A stretch of DNA of 64,000 nucleotides from JAUWCL01 sp964599375 (lineage in GTDB: Bacteria; Krumholzibacteriota; Krumholzibacteriia; Krumholzibacteriales; Krumholzibacteriaceae), in the NCBI GenBank assembly GCA_964599375.1, contig CAZREW010000008.1:67832-131831 (forward strand). The letters are read 5' to 3'. The position numbers and the translations under genes are program-made. Positions 1 to 9,568 of the stretch are shown piece by piece (the stretch's first letter is position 1; the number at the start of each line of letters is the position of its first letter). The notes under the pieces were generated by a model. That model saw nothing but the letters and a program-made list of their open reading frames with translations. It was not told where the DNA came from and made no database searches.

Positions 1-1398
1 TGTAACAGGGAAGTGGTCGAGACGATGGTCCGCGAGGGGCCGGACAGGATCGAGGAGCTGATCGACCTAGGCGTAAGGTTCTCGCGCGACGACAGCAGCG
101 GGGACCTCAGGCTCGGCAGGGAAGGGGGCCATACAAGGCCGAGGATCGTGCATTACGGCGACCTGACGGGCAGGGAGCTCGAGGAGACGCTGCTGAGGGC
201 CTGCGAGTCGAATCCCCGGATCGAGCTCGAGGAGGACAGGCTCGCCGTCGACCTTGTCACCGACGCGGATGGAAGGGTCCGCGGATGCAACGCGATCCTC
301 GACGGGGGAAGGATCCGCACCTACCTCGCCTCGAACACAGTCCTCGCCACGGGTGGCGCGGGAAAGATATACCTGTATACTTCCAACCCGGACGTGGCGA
401 CCGGCGACGGCGTCGCCATGGCCTACACCGCGGGCGCGGAGATCGAGAACCTCGAGTTCGTCCAGTTTCACCCGACCTGCCTCTATCACACTGACGCGAA
501 ATCCCGCCTCATCTCAGAGGCTCTCAGGGGAGAGGGGGCAGTGCTGCGGAGCCTCGATGGCAGGGAGTTCATGAAGGATTACGACCCCCGCGGCGAGCTC
601 GCGCCGCGCGACATAGTAGCAAGGGCGATCGACAGCGAGATGAAGCGCAGCGGCGACAAGTATGTCCTGCTCGATATATCCCATAAGCCGGGCGAATGGC
701 TCAGGCAGCGCTTCCCCTTTGTCTATGAGACATGCCTCGAGTTCGGCATCGATATCGCGGTAGAGCCGATACCGGTAGTCCCCGCCGCGCACTACATGGT
801 CGGTGGCGTGAAGGCCCGCATCGACGGGACTACCGCGCTCGATGGGCTCTTCGCGATAGGAGAGGTGGCATCCACCGGCTGTCACGGAGCCAACAGGCTC
901 GCGAGCAATTCCCTGCTCGAATCCCTCGTCAGCGGCGCGCACTGCGCGGCGGAGCTGGCAGGAAGGATAGAGAAGGACCGCTACGAGCCCTCGGGGGAAG
1001 ATGTCCCGCCGGCCGCCGATCCGAGGGACCTCGAGACCGTTATACTCGATCACGACTGGGATCTCGCGAGGAGAGTGATGTGGGACTATGTAGGCATCGT
1101 CAGGTCGGACGAGCGCCTGCACATAGCGCGGCAGAGGATAGGCCAGATCAGACAGACGGTGAATATGCTCTTCGACGCGTACGGGATCTCCAGCGATATG
1201 GTGGAGCTCAGGAATATCGCTCTCGTAAGCTCGCTGGTCGTCGAATCGGCCTCGAAACGGAAGGAATCGCGAGGACTGCATTACAACATGGACTGGCCCG
1301 AACGGGACCCGGCCCTGGAGCGTCCCACCATACTGAGAAAGGGAACCGGACCGGCGTTTTCAACGGGCACAGGGAAGGGACGGCATCTTGAGACATGA
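1..1398 (+). CDS. nadB: L-aspartate oxidase (5'-truncated by window)
   Basis: Flavoenzyme that oxidises L-aspartate to iminoaspartate, the first step of de novo NAD synthesis in the cytoplasm. The reading frame is open to base 1, so the gene starts outside the window; roughly the first 70 residues, including the FAD-binding GxGxxG, are missing. Visible family signatures are ATGGAGKIY, the FVQFHPT segment, RLISEALRGEGAVL, RDIVARAI, PAAHYMVGG and HGANRLASNSLLES, followed by the helical C-terminal domain. The combination with HGANRLASNSLLE separates it from succinate dehydrogenase flavoproteins. The stop overlaps the TTG start of the next gene, so the two are probably co-transcribed. nadA and nadC are not in the window. 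Confidence 0.95.
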   Translation, partial: CNREVVETMVREGPDRIEELIDLGVRFSRDDSSGDLRLGREGGHTRPRIVHYGDLTGRELEETLLRACESNPRIELEEDRLAVDLVTDADGRVRGCNAILDGGRIRTYLASNTVLATGGAGKIYLYTSNPDVATGDGVAMAYTAGAEIENLEFVQFHPTCLYHTDAKSRLISEALRGEGAVLRSLDGREFMKDYDPRGELAPRDIVARAIDSEMKRSGDKYVLLDISHKPGEWLRQRFPFVYETCLEFGIDIAVEPIPVVPAAHYMVGGVKARIDGTTALDGLFAIGEVASTGCHGANRLASNSLLESLVSGAHCAAELAGRIEKDRYEPSGEDVPPAADPRDLETVILDHDWDLARRVMWDYVGIVRSDERLHIARQRIGQIRQTVNMLFDAYGISSDMVELRNIALVSSLVVESASKRKESRGLHYNMDWPERDPALERPTILRKGTGPAFSTGTGKGRHLET

Positions 1399-1774
1399 TT
1401 CCGGCAGGTGGCGGGAGATAGACGAGGTGGCTGGAGCAGACGGTAGATACGAAAAGTATGCCTGGCGCTTCGTGCTTTCCGGCGTCGAGTCGACGATCGA
1501 AATGCTTCAATCGAACGGGCATATCTCCGGAGAGGAACTGCTCGACGGCCTTCGCGTTATTGCGTCGAAGCAGTTCGGGCCGATGGCGAAGGAAGTGCTC
1601 AACCACTGGGGAGTCTATACGACACGGGATATAGGTAACATCGTCTTCGGGCTGATCGCCGCCGGGCTTCTGGAGGACAGCGCCGAGGATTCGATAGAGG
1701 ATTTCGACGATATTTTTGATTTCCGCAAGGTTTTCGAGGAAGACTATTTCGGCGACCAGCACTCCATGACATGA
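1388..1774 (+). CDS. Minf_1886-family small protein of unknown function
   Basis: 128 residues, no signal peptide or membrane segment, acidic C-terminus. The pattern YAWRFVLSGVESTIEML, then SGEELLDGLRVIASKQFGP, then NHWGVYTTRDIGNIVFGLI and a closing DSIEDFDDIFDF resembles the Minf_1886 family (recognised from memory; a profile search would settle it). No function is established for that family. Start TTG at 1388 overlaps the nadB stop, and its own stop overlaps the next gene by ATGA, so it sits in a translationally coupled unit. Nothing in the sequence ties it to NAD synthesis beyond position. Confidence 0.75.
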   Translation: MRHDSGRWREIDEVAGADGRYEKYAWRFVLSGVESTIEMLQSNGHISGEELLDGLRVIASKQFGPMAKEVLNHWGVYTTRDIGNIVFGLIAAGLLEDSAEDSIEDFDDIFDFRKVFEEDYFGDQHSMT

Positions 1775-3969
1775 GTGAAACAAACTCCAGACGCGCCAGG
1801 ATCATATCCCTGGGGGCGTGCGCCGTCTGCGCGCAGACCCTTTTCATAAGGGAGATCCTCGGGATCGTGACCGGCACCGAGCTGACGCTTGGCCTCGCCC
1901 TGGCCTCCTGGCTCTTCTGGACTGGTACGGGTGGCCTTCTCCTGGGCCGGTTTCTTCGGCCCGGTTCGAAAACAGCCGCACGGGTCTTTCCGGGTCTATC
2001 CGTCTCTCTCGCTCTTTCCGTCCCGCTGATCGTCCTGTCCATACGCGCCGGCAGAAGCATACTGGTCGATCCGCCCGGCTCGATACCGGATATCCTTCCC
2101 GCGGCGGTACTGATCCTCTTATCGATGGCGCCCTTCGGCCTCCTGTACGGCGCGGTCTACAATTCCGCGAGCGCCGTGGTGCGGAAGCCGGGGGATCGGC
2201 TGACGACCGGCATCTCAGCCGCGTACATGCTCGAAGCGGCGGGATCGGTAGCGGGAGGCCTGCTCCTGTCCCTGCTCCTTTTCGCTTTCCTTACCCAGCT
2301 TGCCGCTTCGTTCGCCGTGTCCGTGGCGGTGACCGCGGTCTTTTTCGTCACGTCATCAAAGAGCGGGCGCGCCGGATGGGCGGCGGCGCTTCTGATCGCA
2401 GCGTTCGGGTTCGCCGCTGCGCCCCGGCTCGACAGGGCGAGCATGTCGAAGGTCTTCAGGGGTTACGAGGTCATGGAGATCGTCCCTTCGAGGTACGCGG
2501 AACTCTGCGTGACAAGAGACAGGGAGACGATATCGGTCTTCTCCGGGGGAGCGAGGCTGCTTAGCCAGCCCGACCCTGAAGCGGTCGGGGAGAACGTCCA
2601 GATCCCGCTGCTTGCCCATGCCGACCCCTCGTCCGTACTGATCATCGGCGGCGGAGACGGTGGAATGGTGGACGAGGCTCTCATGCATCCCGGCATCGAG
2701 AGGGTCGACTGGATAGAGCTGGACGGGCGCCTGCCGGAGACGGCGGACAGGCTCGCCGGAAGGAGTATGGAAAGGGCGGGAGCGAGGCTGCTCACCGGGG
2801 ACGGACGGTTCATGCTTCGCAGGCCGGAGCTGTACGACGTGATCATCGTAAACATCCCAGAACCGGCCAGCCTGCGGTGGAACAGGTACTTCACACGCGA
2901 ATTCTTCGAGTCGGCCCGGCAGAGGCTCACGGCCGGAGGTATCCTTTCAGTAAGGCACGCTTCCTCGGAGAACTTCATCACGGCGGAGAACGCGGCCGTA
3001 CTCGCGATCATCAGGGAGACTCTCGGTATCGTGTTCGAGCATGTCGATGCCGTGCCCGGAGGCACCGTCTTCTTCATAGCCTCTGACGCGCCGGTAGATA
3101 TCGGCGTGATCCCCGAAAGGCTTATCGAAAGAGGGCTCGAGGGCAGGCTTCTCGTCCTCGACGCCCTGGCCTGGAGGATCACGAATGAGAGGAGGGACGA
3201 TCTCGCGGCGGCCCTTGCCGGCGCCCGCCCGCTGGTGAACAGCGATCCGCGGCCGATCCTGGTCTCACGGGAACTGGTCCTCGACGCCCTCAGGTCTGGA
3301 AGGTCTTACGCGGGATTCCTCGAAGCCGTCATGGACCTGCCGCCATGGGCGCTGCCTGCAGCGCTGCTGGCGGGAGCGATACTGATCGGGATACTGACCC
3401 GGAGCGGCTCCGCCGCGGAGGCCGCCGTCTTTCTTACCGGGGCCTGCAGCATGACGGTACAGATCTCGCTGATGCTCGCTTACCAGGCCTTCTCAGGTAT
3501 CCTTTACTATTCATTGGCCATACTGACCGCCCTTTTCATGGCCGGCGCCGCGCTAGGGGCTTTTGCCACCGGAGCGCGCGGAAAAAAGGATGGGAAGAGG
3601 CTCGCCGCCCTGAATTCGCTGATGGCGTTGACGGCGCTCATGGTTCCGGCCTGGTTGTGGATTCAGGCCTCGGCGGCTCCCGGGCAGTCGGCCGGATCGG
3701 CGGGATTCATGCTCATGTCGCTAGCGGGCGGGATGCTTACCGGGGCTTATTACAGGACGGCGGTGGAGACCGCATGGCCTGCTTCAGGGGGGGCGGTCCC
3801 GGCACTGTTCTATTCATGGGACCTGTTCGGAGCCTGCGCCGGCGGGATGATCGCGGGCACGCTGCTTTTTCCTCTGTCAGGGCTCTTCTGGACAGCCTCC
3901 ACTGCTGCCGCCGTCCATGCCACGACGGCTCTGATACTCACGCGCAAGATCGTGCCGGGCCGCGTGTGA
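1771..3969 (+). CDS. Membrane protein with spermidine-synthase-like domain
   Basis: 732 residues: an N-terminal block of about six hydrophobic helices (residues 10-220), a soluble Rossmann methyltransferase-like domain of the spermidine synthase fold (about 240-480, with VLIIGGGDGGMVDEALMHP and WIELDG), and a C-terminal block of about six helices (530-730). Such fused proteins are common in environmental bacteria and are often labelled spermidine synthase or MFS-fused, but their reaction is unknown. In true aminopropyltransferases the catalytic motif reads D-S-S-D-P; here the equivalent segment is VNIPEP, so both aspartates are replaced (N and E), which argues against polyamine synthesis. Start ATG overlaps the preceding stop by four bases. 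Confidence 0.8.
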   Translation: MSETNSRRARIISLGACAVCAQTLFIREILGIVTGTELTLGLALASWLFWTGTGGLLLGRFLRPGSKTAARVFPGLSVSLALSVPLIVLSIRAGRSILVDPPGSIPDILPAAVLILLSMAPFGLLYGAVYNSASAVVRKPGDRLTTGISAAYMLEAAGSVAGGLLLSLLLFAFLTQLAASFAVSVAVTAVFFVTSSKSGRAGWAAALLIAAFGFAAAPRLDRASMSKVFRGYEVMEIVPSRYAELCVTRDRETISVFSGGARLLSQPDPEAVGENVQIPLLAHADPSSVLIIGGGDGGMVDEALMHPGIERVDWIELDGRLPETADRLAGRSMERAGARLLTGDGRFMLRRPELYDVIIVNIPEPASLRWNRYFTREFFESARQRLTAGGILSVRHASSENFITAENAAVLAIIRETLGIVFEHVDAVPGGTVFFIASDAPVDIGVIPERLIERGLEGRLLVLDALAWRITNERRDDLAAALAGARPLVNSDPRPILVSRELVLDALRSGRSYAGFLEAVMDLPPWALPAALLAGAILIGILTRSGSAAEAAVFLTGACSMTVQISLMLAYQAFSGILYYSLAILTALFMAGAALGAFATGARGKKDGKRLAALNSLMALTALMVPAWLWIQASAAPGQSAGSAGFMLMSLAGGMLTGAYYRTAVETAWPASGGAVPALFYSWDLFGACAGGMIAGTLLFPLSGLFWTASTAAAVHATTALILTRKIVPGRV

Positions 3970-3977
3970 CTGTCCGT

Positions 3978-5513
3978 TCAGCGAAGGCCCATACTCTCCT
4001 CGGAGAATATCTCGGCGCTGAATATCTCTATCGTCGTTGCGGATTTCTTCCAGGCGCCGCGGGGAAGACCCGCCTTGACGCATGTCTGGTCGAGGAAGGT
4101 ATTCCTGTCCCAGCCGTATTCTACAGCCACCTGGGGTAGGAGAAGCCCCCTTTTCCCTACGGCGGAGATTATTATCCCGTCCCTGCCGACCTCGATCTCG
4201 GAGGGGTCTTTTATCTCGCGCACCGGGCTGAGGACGGATATCTCGATCTCCAGGTCGTCGACTTCCTCCCTCGAGACGGGATCGAACCTGTAATCGCTGA
4301 AGGCCGCCGAGTAGGCCATTTCGCCGACCGTCTCCAGCAGAGGCTTGACCGCGTCGATATATCCGATGCAGCCCCTGAGCCTGCCGTCCTTCTTGAGAGT
4401 GACGAACCCGCCCCGCTTTTCCCCGAGTATGGGCGAGTCTGGAGTCGCAAGCTCGCCGGTCTCCATGCCGAGAGTCTTCTTTATGACAGATCTGGCGTAT
4501 CGGAGGAGGAATATCCTTGTGTCCCTGTCGACGTCCTCTCCGACGCTCCCGCCGCGGGAGTGCGGGGAGATTTCGGCGCGGTTCCCCGTTATCACTGCGG
4601 ATACGTACCCGACGACGCTTCCACGGTCTCCCGATACATCGCCTGAGTTGGCATACTTCAGCACGGTGCATCCGGTGGCGCCGAGCCGGGCCGAGGCGAT
4701 CATGGCGGCGGCGGAGGGGCCGCCCCCGCAGGCTTCGGTCCTTCCGGACCCGATGGCCTGCATGAGCCCGGCGGCGTCGAACGCCTCGAGACTCCTGATG
4801 AACTCGCCATCGAGTCTCCTCGCCGAGCCGTCGTCATGGAAATGGGACAGATCGGTACTGGCGACTATCAGCACGTCACGGCCGGCCAGCGCTCCGGCGA
4901 GAGCCTCCGCGAGGCCGTACACCACGTCGGCGGACTGGTCTCCCATGACGATCGGTACGATCTTGAAATCCCCGAGTGCGACCTGGAGGAAGGGTATCTG
5001 CACCTCGAGGGAATGCTCGCCCCTTCCACGCGTGCCGGTTCCGTGACCTTCAGGGCCTATCCTCACCAGGTCGCTGCGCGACGCGATATCTTCCGATAGC
5101 TCCCTGTCCACTTCGACCTGGCCGAGAGGAGTCTCGTACGCGCCGCCGTCGTAGATCGACGCGAATCTGAAATACTCCACGTGACACGGGGATATGACCA
5201 CGACCGTCCCGAACTGGCCCTTTTTGAGAAGAGAGTATCCGTACGCTGCCACCTGTCCAGAGTATACATAGCCGGCGTGCGGCGAGATCAGAGCGAATAT
5301 GTCTCCGGTGACAGTCGGCGGATCGGCCCGCTCGATCATCGTCTCGACCTCCCTGCGGAGCGCGTCCGGGTCGGATGAATAGAACTGTCCGGCTACCGCC
5401 GGCTTCCTGATCGAATCTTTCATTTCGCTTCCTTTCAGGCCGGCGCGGAGCGGGCCGGCAGCGGCGAGTATCAGGATGAGTACGAGCGCACGGACAGTAG
5501 TGGATATTCTCAC
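3978..5513 (-). CDS. Secreted MEMO1-AMMECR1 fusion (AmmeMemoRadiSam B+A)
   Basis: 511 residues from a GTG at 5513. That start has GGAGG eight bases upstream and overlaps the stop of the radical SAM gene as GTGA; the longer frame to 5561 has no such site. The N-terminus (about 22 residues, hydrophobic ALVLILILAAAGPLRA) is a Sec signal peptide. A MEMO domain follows (about 30-290: KPAVAGQFYSSDP, SPHAGYVYSG, SPCHVEYF, GEHSLEVQIPF, STDLSHFH, EACGGGPSA), keeping the two histidines and the cysteine that bind metal in human MEMO1. An AMMECR1 domain follows (about 320-511: GGFVTLKKDGRLRGCIGYI and the EYGWD region). Function of the family is not established. Fusion of B and A with a signal peptide places the pair outside the cytoplasm. 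Confidence 0.9.
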   Translation of the reverse strand: MRISTTVRALVLILILAAAGPLRAGLKGSEMKDSIRKPAVAGQFYSSDPDALRREVETMIERADPPTVTGDIFALISPHAGYVYSGQVAAYGYSLLKKGQFGTVVVISPCHVEYFRFASIYDGGAYETPLGQVEVDRELSEDIASRSDLVRIGPEGHGTGTRGRGEHSLEVQIPFLQVALGDFKIVPIVMGDQSADVVYGLAEALAGALAGRDVLIVASTDLSHFHDDGSARRLDGEFIRSLEAFDAAGLMQAIGSGRTEACGGGPSAAAMIASARLGATGCTVLKYANSGDVSGDRGSVVGYVSAVITGNRAEISPHSRGGSVGEDVDRDTRIFLLRYARSVIKKTLGMETGELATPDSPILGEKRGGFVTLKKDGRLRGCIGYIDAVKPLLETVGEMAYSAAFSDYRFDPVSREEVDDLEIEISVLSPVREIKDPSEIEVGRDGIIISAVGKRGLLLPQVAVEYGWDRNTFLDQTCVKAGLPRGAWKKSATTIEIFSAEIFSEESMGLR

Positions 5514-6640
5514 GTGTCTTTCCTCCATACGCCGGGCTGGACCGCTCCGCAGAACCGGCATCTGTCTCCGTCCATCTCCATCGACCGTATCTCATAGCCG
5601 AATCTCTCTATGATCATCCTCGAGCAGGAACGGCAGTAGGTCGAGTCAGCCTCATGGCCCGCCACGTTCCCGATATAGACGTAGTGCATCCCCGAGCCGA
5701 GGCATATCTGCCTGGCCGCCACCAGTGACGAGACCGGCGTGGGAGGCAGGTCGGGCAGGCGGTAGGCCGGCAGGAACCTCGAGAAGTGTACCGGGACGTC
5801 CGGTCCGAGTTCCGACATTATCCATGAGGCCATCCTGCTTATGGAATCAGGGTCGTCGTTTAGAGTAGGCACCATGAGGTAGACGATCTCGAGCCATACC
5901 CCGCGCGACCGGATATCGACGAGCGAACGCAGCACCGGATCGAGTTTTCCCCCGCATATCTTCGTGTAGTATCCGTCCTCGAACGCCTTGAGATCGACCT
6001 TTATCGCGTCGACCGATGAACAGAGCGCTTTTAGCGCCTCGCTTTCGATATATCCGTTCGATACGGCGACGCTTCTTATCCCGGATGCTTTCGCCGCCTC
6101 CGCGATATCCATAGCGTACTCGATGAAGACAACAGGCTCACCGTACGTGAAAGCGATCGAGGAGGCTCCGGACTGGACTGCTTTTCTCGGGAAGAAGCCG
6201 GGATTGACAGTCTCCGAGGGGTTATCCTCCGGGGAGGACTGGGAGATCTGCCAGTTCTGGCAGAAGAGGCATGTCATGTTGCAGCCCACCGTCGAAAGGG
6301 ATAGGGCTGTCGTGCCGGGCAGAAAATGGTAGAACGGCTTCTTCTCGATAGGGTCTGTGTGGATGGCGCATGGCTTCCCCCAGGAGAGTGTATAGAGGGT
6401 CCCGCCTCTGTTTTCCCTGACCCGGCAAGCGCCGCGCCTGCCGTCGGCGATAACGCAGTTGCGGGGGCAGAGTCTGCACCCGACACGGCCGTGATCGAGC
6501 CTTTCCCAGAACCCGGCGCGCCTGGGAGCGTCTTCGCCGGCAAGGACCGGACCTCCGGCAAGAGCCCCGGCCGCTATCATACCGGACGCGCTCCGGAGGA
6601 AATCCCTTCTCGAGATCTTTCCGAGATTGTCTTCCATCAT
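5510..6640 (-). CDS. amrS: AmmeMemoRadiSam radical SAM enzyme with Tat signal
   Basis: 376 residues. The N-terminus has a twin-arginine motif SRRDFLR followed by a small-residue hydrophobic stretch and an AXA-like site, predicting Tat export of a folded Fe-S protein. The body shows the AmrS signatures: a first cysteine set CRLCPRNC, the radical SAM CX3CX2C motif as CNMTCLFC, the FTYGEP segment and VKVDLKAF-type strand, and two C-terminal CxxC pairs (CRSC, CRFC) that could hold zinc or another cluster. The product and substrate of the family are unknown. It is immediately upstream of the MEMO-AMMECR1 fusion with a four-base overlap. No clear Shine-Dalgarno precedes ATG 6640; a second ATG lies at 6637. 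Confidence 0.9.
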   Translation of the reverse strand: MMEDNLGKISRRDFLRSASGMIAAGALAGGPVLAGEDAPRRAGFWERLDHGRVGCRLCPRNCVIADGRRGACRVRENRGGTLYTLSWGKPCAIHTDPIEKKPFYHFLPGTTALSLSTVGCNMTCLFCQNWQISQSSPEDNPSETVNPGFFPRKAVQSGASSIAFTYGEPVVFIEYAMDIAEAAKASGIRSVAVSNGYIESEALKALCSSVDAIKVDLKAFEDGYYTKICGGKLDPVLRSLVDIRSRGVWLEIVYLMVPTLNDDPDSISRMASWIMSELGPDVPVHFSRFLPAYRLPDLPPTPVSSLVAARQICLGSGMHYVYIGNVAGHEADSTYCRSCSRMIIERFGYEIRSMEMDGDRCRFCGAVQPGVWRKDT

Positions 6641-6681
6641 GCAATAAATATAGCAGAATATCGCGAAAAACGGTACTGCAG

Positions 6682-8004
6682 TTACCTGCTGGATATCGCC
6701 GAGCAGGCCCTGTGGATCTCGGCGACCGTCCCCTCGCTGAGGCGGCCGGCGTTCCCGCCTGAGATCGATATGCCACCTGGTGTGCCGTCCTTGAACCGAA
6801 AGAGCGAGATTATATCGAGAACGTCTCCTGAACTGCCGCCCAGCGTGATGATGAGGTCCGGCCTGGCTGCGGATACAAGATCACGGTCGGTCACGACGCT
6901 TTCGAAAGCAGTTGAACGCAGCAGCATCAGCAGGTATTTCATAGCCTCCTGGTCCACGGGCGCAGCATCGCCAGAGCCGGATGTCCAGACTCCATCGACA
7001 AGTTTCCATGACGCCACCGAATCAGGCGTCTCACACTGCAGCGCGGTGACAAGTCCCGGGCTGACGATAGAGAGGCTCATCACTATCAGGCGGTCGTCGG
7101 TCCAGTGGAAGGCGTCCAGAAAACCGGCATCGATCATGGTGACCTTCGGCCTGCCGGTCCTGACGACGGGGACCATGCCCTCCATGTCCCTGCCGAACGA
7201 GACCCTGATCGAATCTCCTCCGGCCGTTCTCAGGACGGCTGCCCTGCAGGGATCTCCTATGCCGAATGAGAGCGTGTCCGCGAGGTTCTCAGCGGTGAAT
7301 TCATAGACGAGCGCTTCCGAGAGTCCGGAGACCCAGGGTTCTATCACGTTACGGTCGACGGTGAGCGTGGAACCGGTGACCTTCCATGAATCTCCAGAAC
7401 GCTGAAAGGAGAGGTCGCGGTTTGGGGTGATGAGCGAGAACCCGGTGATGTTCCTGTCGGCGGGGGGTAGGAAGTTCTTGTCCCTGAGATGAAAGAGTCT
7501 TTTCTGCATCACGTTGTGCGCGAGCTCTCTGGTTACCACGACATTGCTTGACGAACCGAGCGACGCGTACGCCCTGAAGCTGGTGGGAGTCTTGTCGCCG
7601 ACGTTCACTGTGTCTGTCCTTCCGTATCGCCGGCTCTCGAGGATCACCGTGGCGTAGGGAGGTGACAGGCCGTACTGCGCGAGATCCGTGACGCCCGTGT
7701 ACTCCTCGAGCTTCTGTCCCGGGGCGATCTGGCCGAGGAACATGTCTATTGTGCTCTTCTCGCCGATATCGGTGACTGGATATGTTATGAGCCACCCGTC
7801 GCCGTCTCTTTCCCACATTATCGTCTCGCCGAACGGATTTATGAAGGAGACAGCGTCGATATCGAGAGGTCCGTAGGGGAGGAGCATCCTGGATGACAGC
7901 CGGTTCAGGTCTGCGGCTCTGCGCTGCTTTTCCTCGATGAGAAAGAAATATCCCGCGACGACGATAAGGACCACGATGAGGATGATAAGGCCCCGGGCCT
8001 TCAC
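6682..8004 (-). CDS. DUF4340 envelope protein of Gld-type ABC cluster
   Basis: 440 residues, GTG start with GGAGG seven bases upstream. One N-terminal membrane anchor (residues 5-22, LIILIVVLIVVAGYFFL), then a large extracytoplasmic region made of repeated beta-rich units typical of DUF4340, with segments such as WLITYPV, YGLSPPYATVIL and VGDKTPTSFRAY. DUF4340 genes regularly follow the ATPase, permease and GldG-like genes of gliding-type ABC systems, as here (13 bases after the GldG-like stop). The biochemical role is unknown; an extracytoplasmic accessory subunit is an inference from context. Confidence 0.85.
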   Translation of the reverse strand: MKARGLIILIVVLIVVAGYFFLIEEKQRRAADLNRLSSRMLLPYGPLDIDAVSFINPFGETIMWERDGDGWLITYPVTDIGEKSTIDMFLGQIAPGQKLEEYTGVTDLAQYGLSPPYATVILESRRYGRTDTVNVGDKTPTSFRAYASLGSSSNVVVTRELAHNVMQKRLFHLRDKNFLPPADRNITGFSLITPNRDLSFQRSGDSWKVTGSTLTVDRNVIEPWVSGLSEALVYEFTAENLADTLSFGIGDPCRAAVLRTAGGDSIRVSFGRDMEGMVPVVRTGRPKVTMIDAGFLDAFHWTDDRLIVMSLSIVSPGLVTALQCETPDSVASWKLVDGVWTSGSGDAAPVDQEAMKYLLMLLRSTAFESVVTDRDLVSAARPDLIITLGGSSGDVLDIISLFRFKDGTPGGISISGGNAGRLSEGTVAEIHRACSAISSR

Positions 8005-8017
8005 TGCTCGACCTCCA

Positions 8018-9568
8018 CTATCGGACTGTCCTTTTTCTTAGCGTGAGTAAGACCGCGCCCGCAAGGAGCACAAGCGAAGGCAGCGCGATCACGGGGATCC
8101 AGAAAACAAAACGCCCCTGCGTAGCGGTCAGCAGGACGGGCTGCTGCAGCTCATCGACGGGCCTAACCGAGATCATGTCTTCCGACTCCGCGAGCCAGTC
8201 GATGACGTTCAGCAGAAGGTCCCGGTTCCCTGAGAGCCGGAGGTTCGAATTTCCGGCGAAATCGCTGTCGCCGAACACTACTATGCGGGACTGTATGACC
8301 GTGGATGACGAATCAGCGCTGAACCCCATTGTCGAGGCGGCAGCTATATCGATCGGCCCCTTGACGTCCTCTGAAGGTTCGTACTGCGTCTGTCCTTCGA
8401 GGAGTGTCGCCAGGTCGGTCTCGGCATAGGCTCCCTCGCTGGTGCGCCCGAGGACCGTTACCTCCAGTGACGGCGGCGTATCCTTCAGCACTATCACGGA
8501 CCGCGCCTGAGGGAAGAAGGTGAAATGCCGGAATCCTTCTGTGATCGGATGGCTCCCGTAATCGTTTACGACCGGGGTGAGATAGTTGCCGGCCAGCAGT
8601 TTTCCCTGCCTGTCCACTATCACGTCGTTACCGAGCAGGATCCCGTAAGCGGCGAGGATACCTTCGATCCCGGGGATCTCGGTCATCGGGTCGAGCATGA
8701 AGAGAGCGCGTCCGCCGCTTGTGAGATAATCGAGGATCAGGTTCTGTTCATGCTTCAGGATATCCTTTTCCGGTCCGGCGATCACCAGGACGTCGCAATC
8801 CGCGGGAATACTGTCCGAGCTCAGGGCGACGAGATCGCGGACCTCGAAATTTTCGGCCCGCAGCGCCTCTGCCATGGCGCTGAGCCCGTAGGGCCCTTCC
8901 TCGTGGATCGATTTCTCTCCGTGGCCGGTCAGGAAGAAGACCGTCTTTATCCCTCCCGATGTCACCCTGGCGATCGCATTGGTCAGCCGCGATTCATCAG
9001 GTTCATCCACCTTCTCACGCGCCGTGCCTGCTTCAATAAAGAGGACCCCGGTCCCGGTCACTCCGTAGTTGCGGGCGAGCAGGGGCTCCCTGTCCGGATC
9101 GATGAATATGAAGGAGACGGCGGGGTTGCGGGCAGAGAAGCTCTCGAGCAGATCCTGCAGGACGGCCCTTTCCTGGCTCGTCTCCTTATAAAAGGCGGTC
9201 AGCCGCACCGGGGTCTCGAGGGCATCGAGGACCTTGTCTGTCTGGGGGGAGAGCGAGAAGCGCCGGTTGCTCGTCAGGTCGACCGCGGAGGTGTGCCTGT
9301 AGGAAATGGTCTGAAGGAGGATCAGTATGGCAGCGGCCGCCGCTACTGAAAGACCAGCGCCCAGACCGTACCGGGCAGTGCGCCTCGAGCCTTCCGATTT
9401 CTCGGAACGGTAACCGCCGACGAATGCTGCGACTGTCAGCACCAGGCCGATGACCAGCGGGAGAACAGCCGTCCATCCGCTCGTGAAGAATATCCCGTAG
9501 ACGATCCCACCCAGTACGACGAGTATCAGACCGGCCGCGCTCAGTATCCTGTATATCAGGCCGCCCAT
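8018..9568 (-). CDS. GldG-like component of Gld-type ABC transporter
   Basis: About 516 residues from ATG 9568, which overlaps the permease stop as TGATG; a GTG twelve bases further upstream lacks a ribosome site. Three or so N-terminal hydrophobic helices, a large extracytoplasmic domain (about 100-470) with the GldG pattern (NRRFSLSPQTDKVLDAL, VFFLTGHGEKS, CDVLVIAGPEKDI, GGRALFMLDP), and one C-terminal helix before RKRTVR. In Bacteroidetes GldG works with GldA and GldF and has been linked to gliding; in non-gliding phyla the substrate is unknown. Operon order ATPase-permease-GldG-DUF4340 is the usual one. Confidence 0.88.
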   Translation of the reverse strand: MGGLIYRILSAAGLILVVLGGIVYGIFFTSGWTAVLPLVIGLVLTVAAFVGGYRSEKSEGSRRTARYGLGAGLSVAAAAAILILLQTISYRHTSAVDLTSNRRFSLSPQTDKVLDALETPVRLTAFYKETSQERAVLQDLLESFSARNPAVSFIFIDPDREPLLARNYGVTGTGVLFIEAGTAREKVDEPDESRLTNAIARVTSGGIKTVFFLTGHGEKSIHEEGPYGLSAMAEALRAENFEVRDLVALSSDSIPADCDVLVIAGPEKDILKHEQNLILDYLTSGGRALFMLDPMTEIPGIEGILAAYGILLGNDVIVDRQGKLLAGNYLTPVVNDYGSHPITEGFRHFTFFPQARSVIVLKDTPPSLEVTVLGRTSEGAYAETDLATLLEGQTQYEPSEDVKGPIDIAAASTMGFSADSSSTVIQSRIVVFGDSDFAGNSNLRLSGNRDLLLNVIDWLAESEDMISVRPVDELQQPVLLTATQGRFVFWIPVIALPSLVLLAGAVLLTLRKRTVR

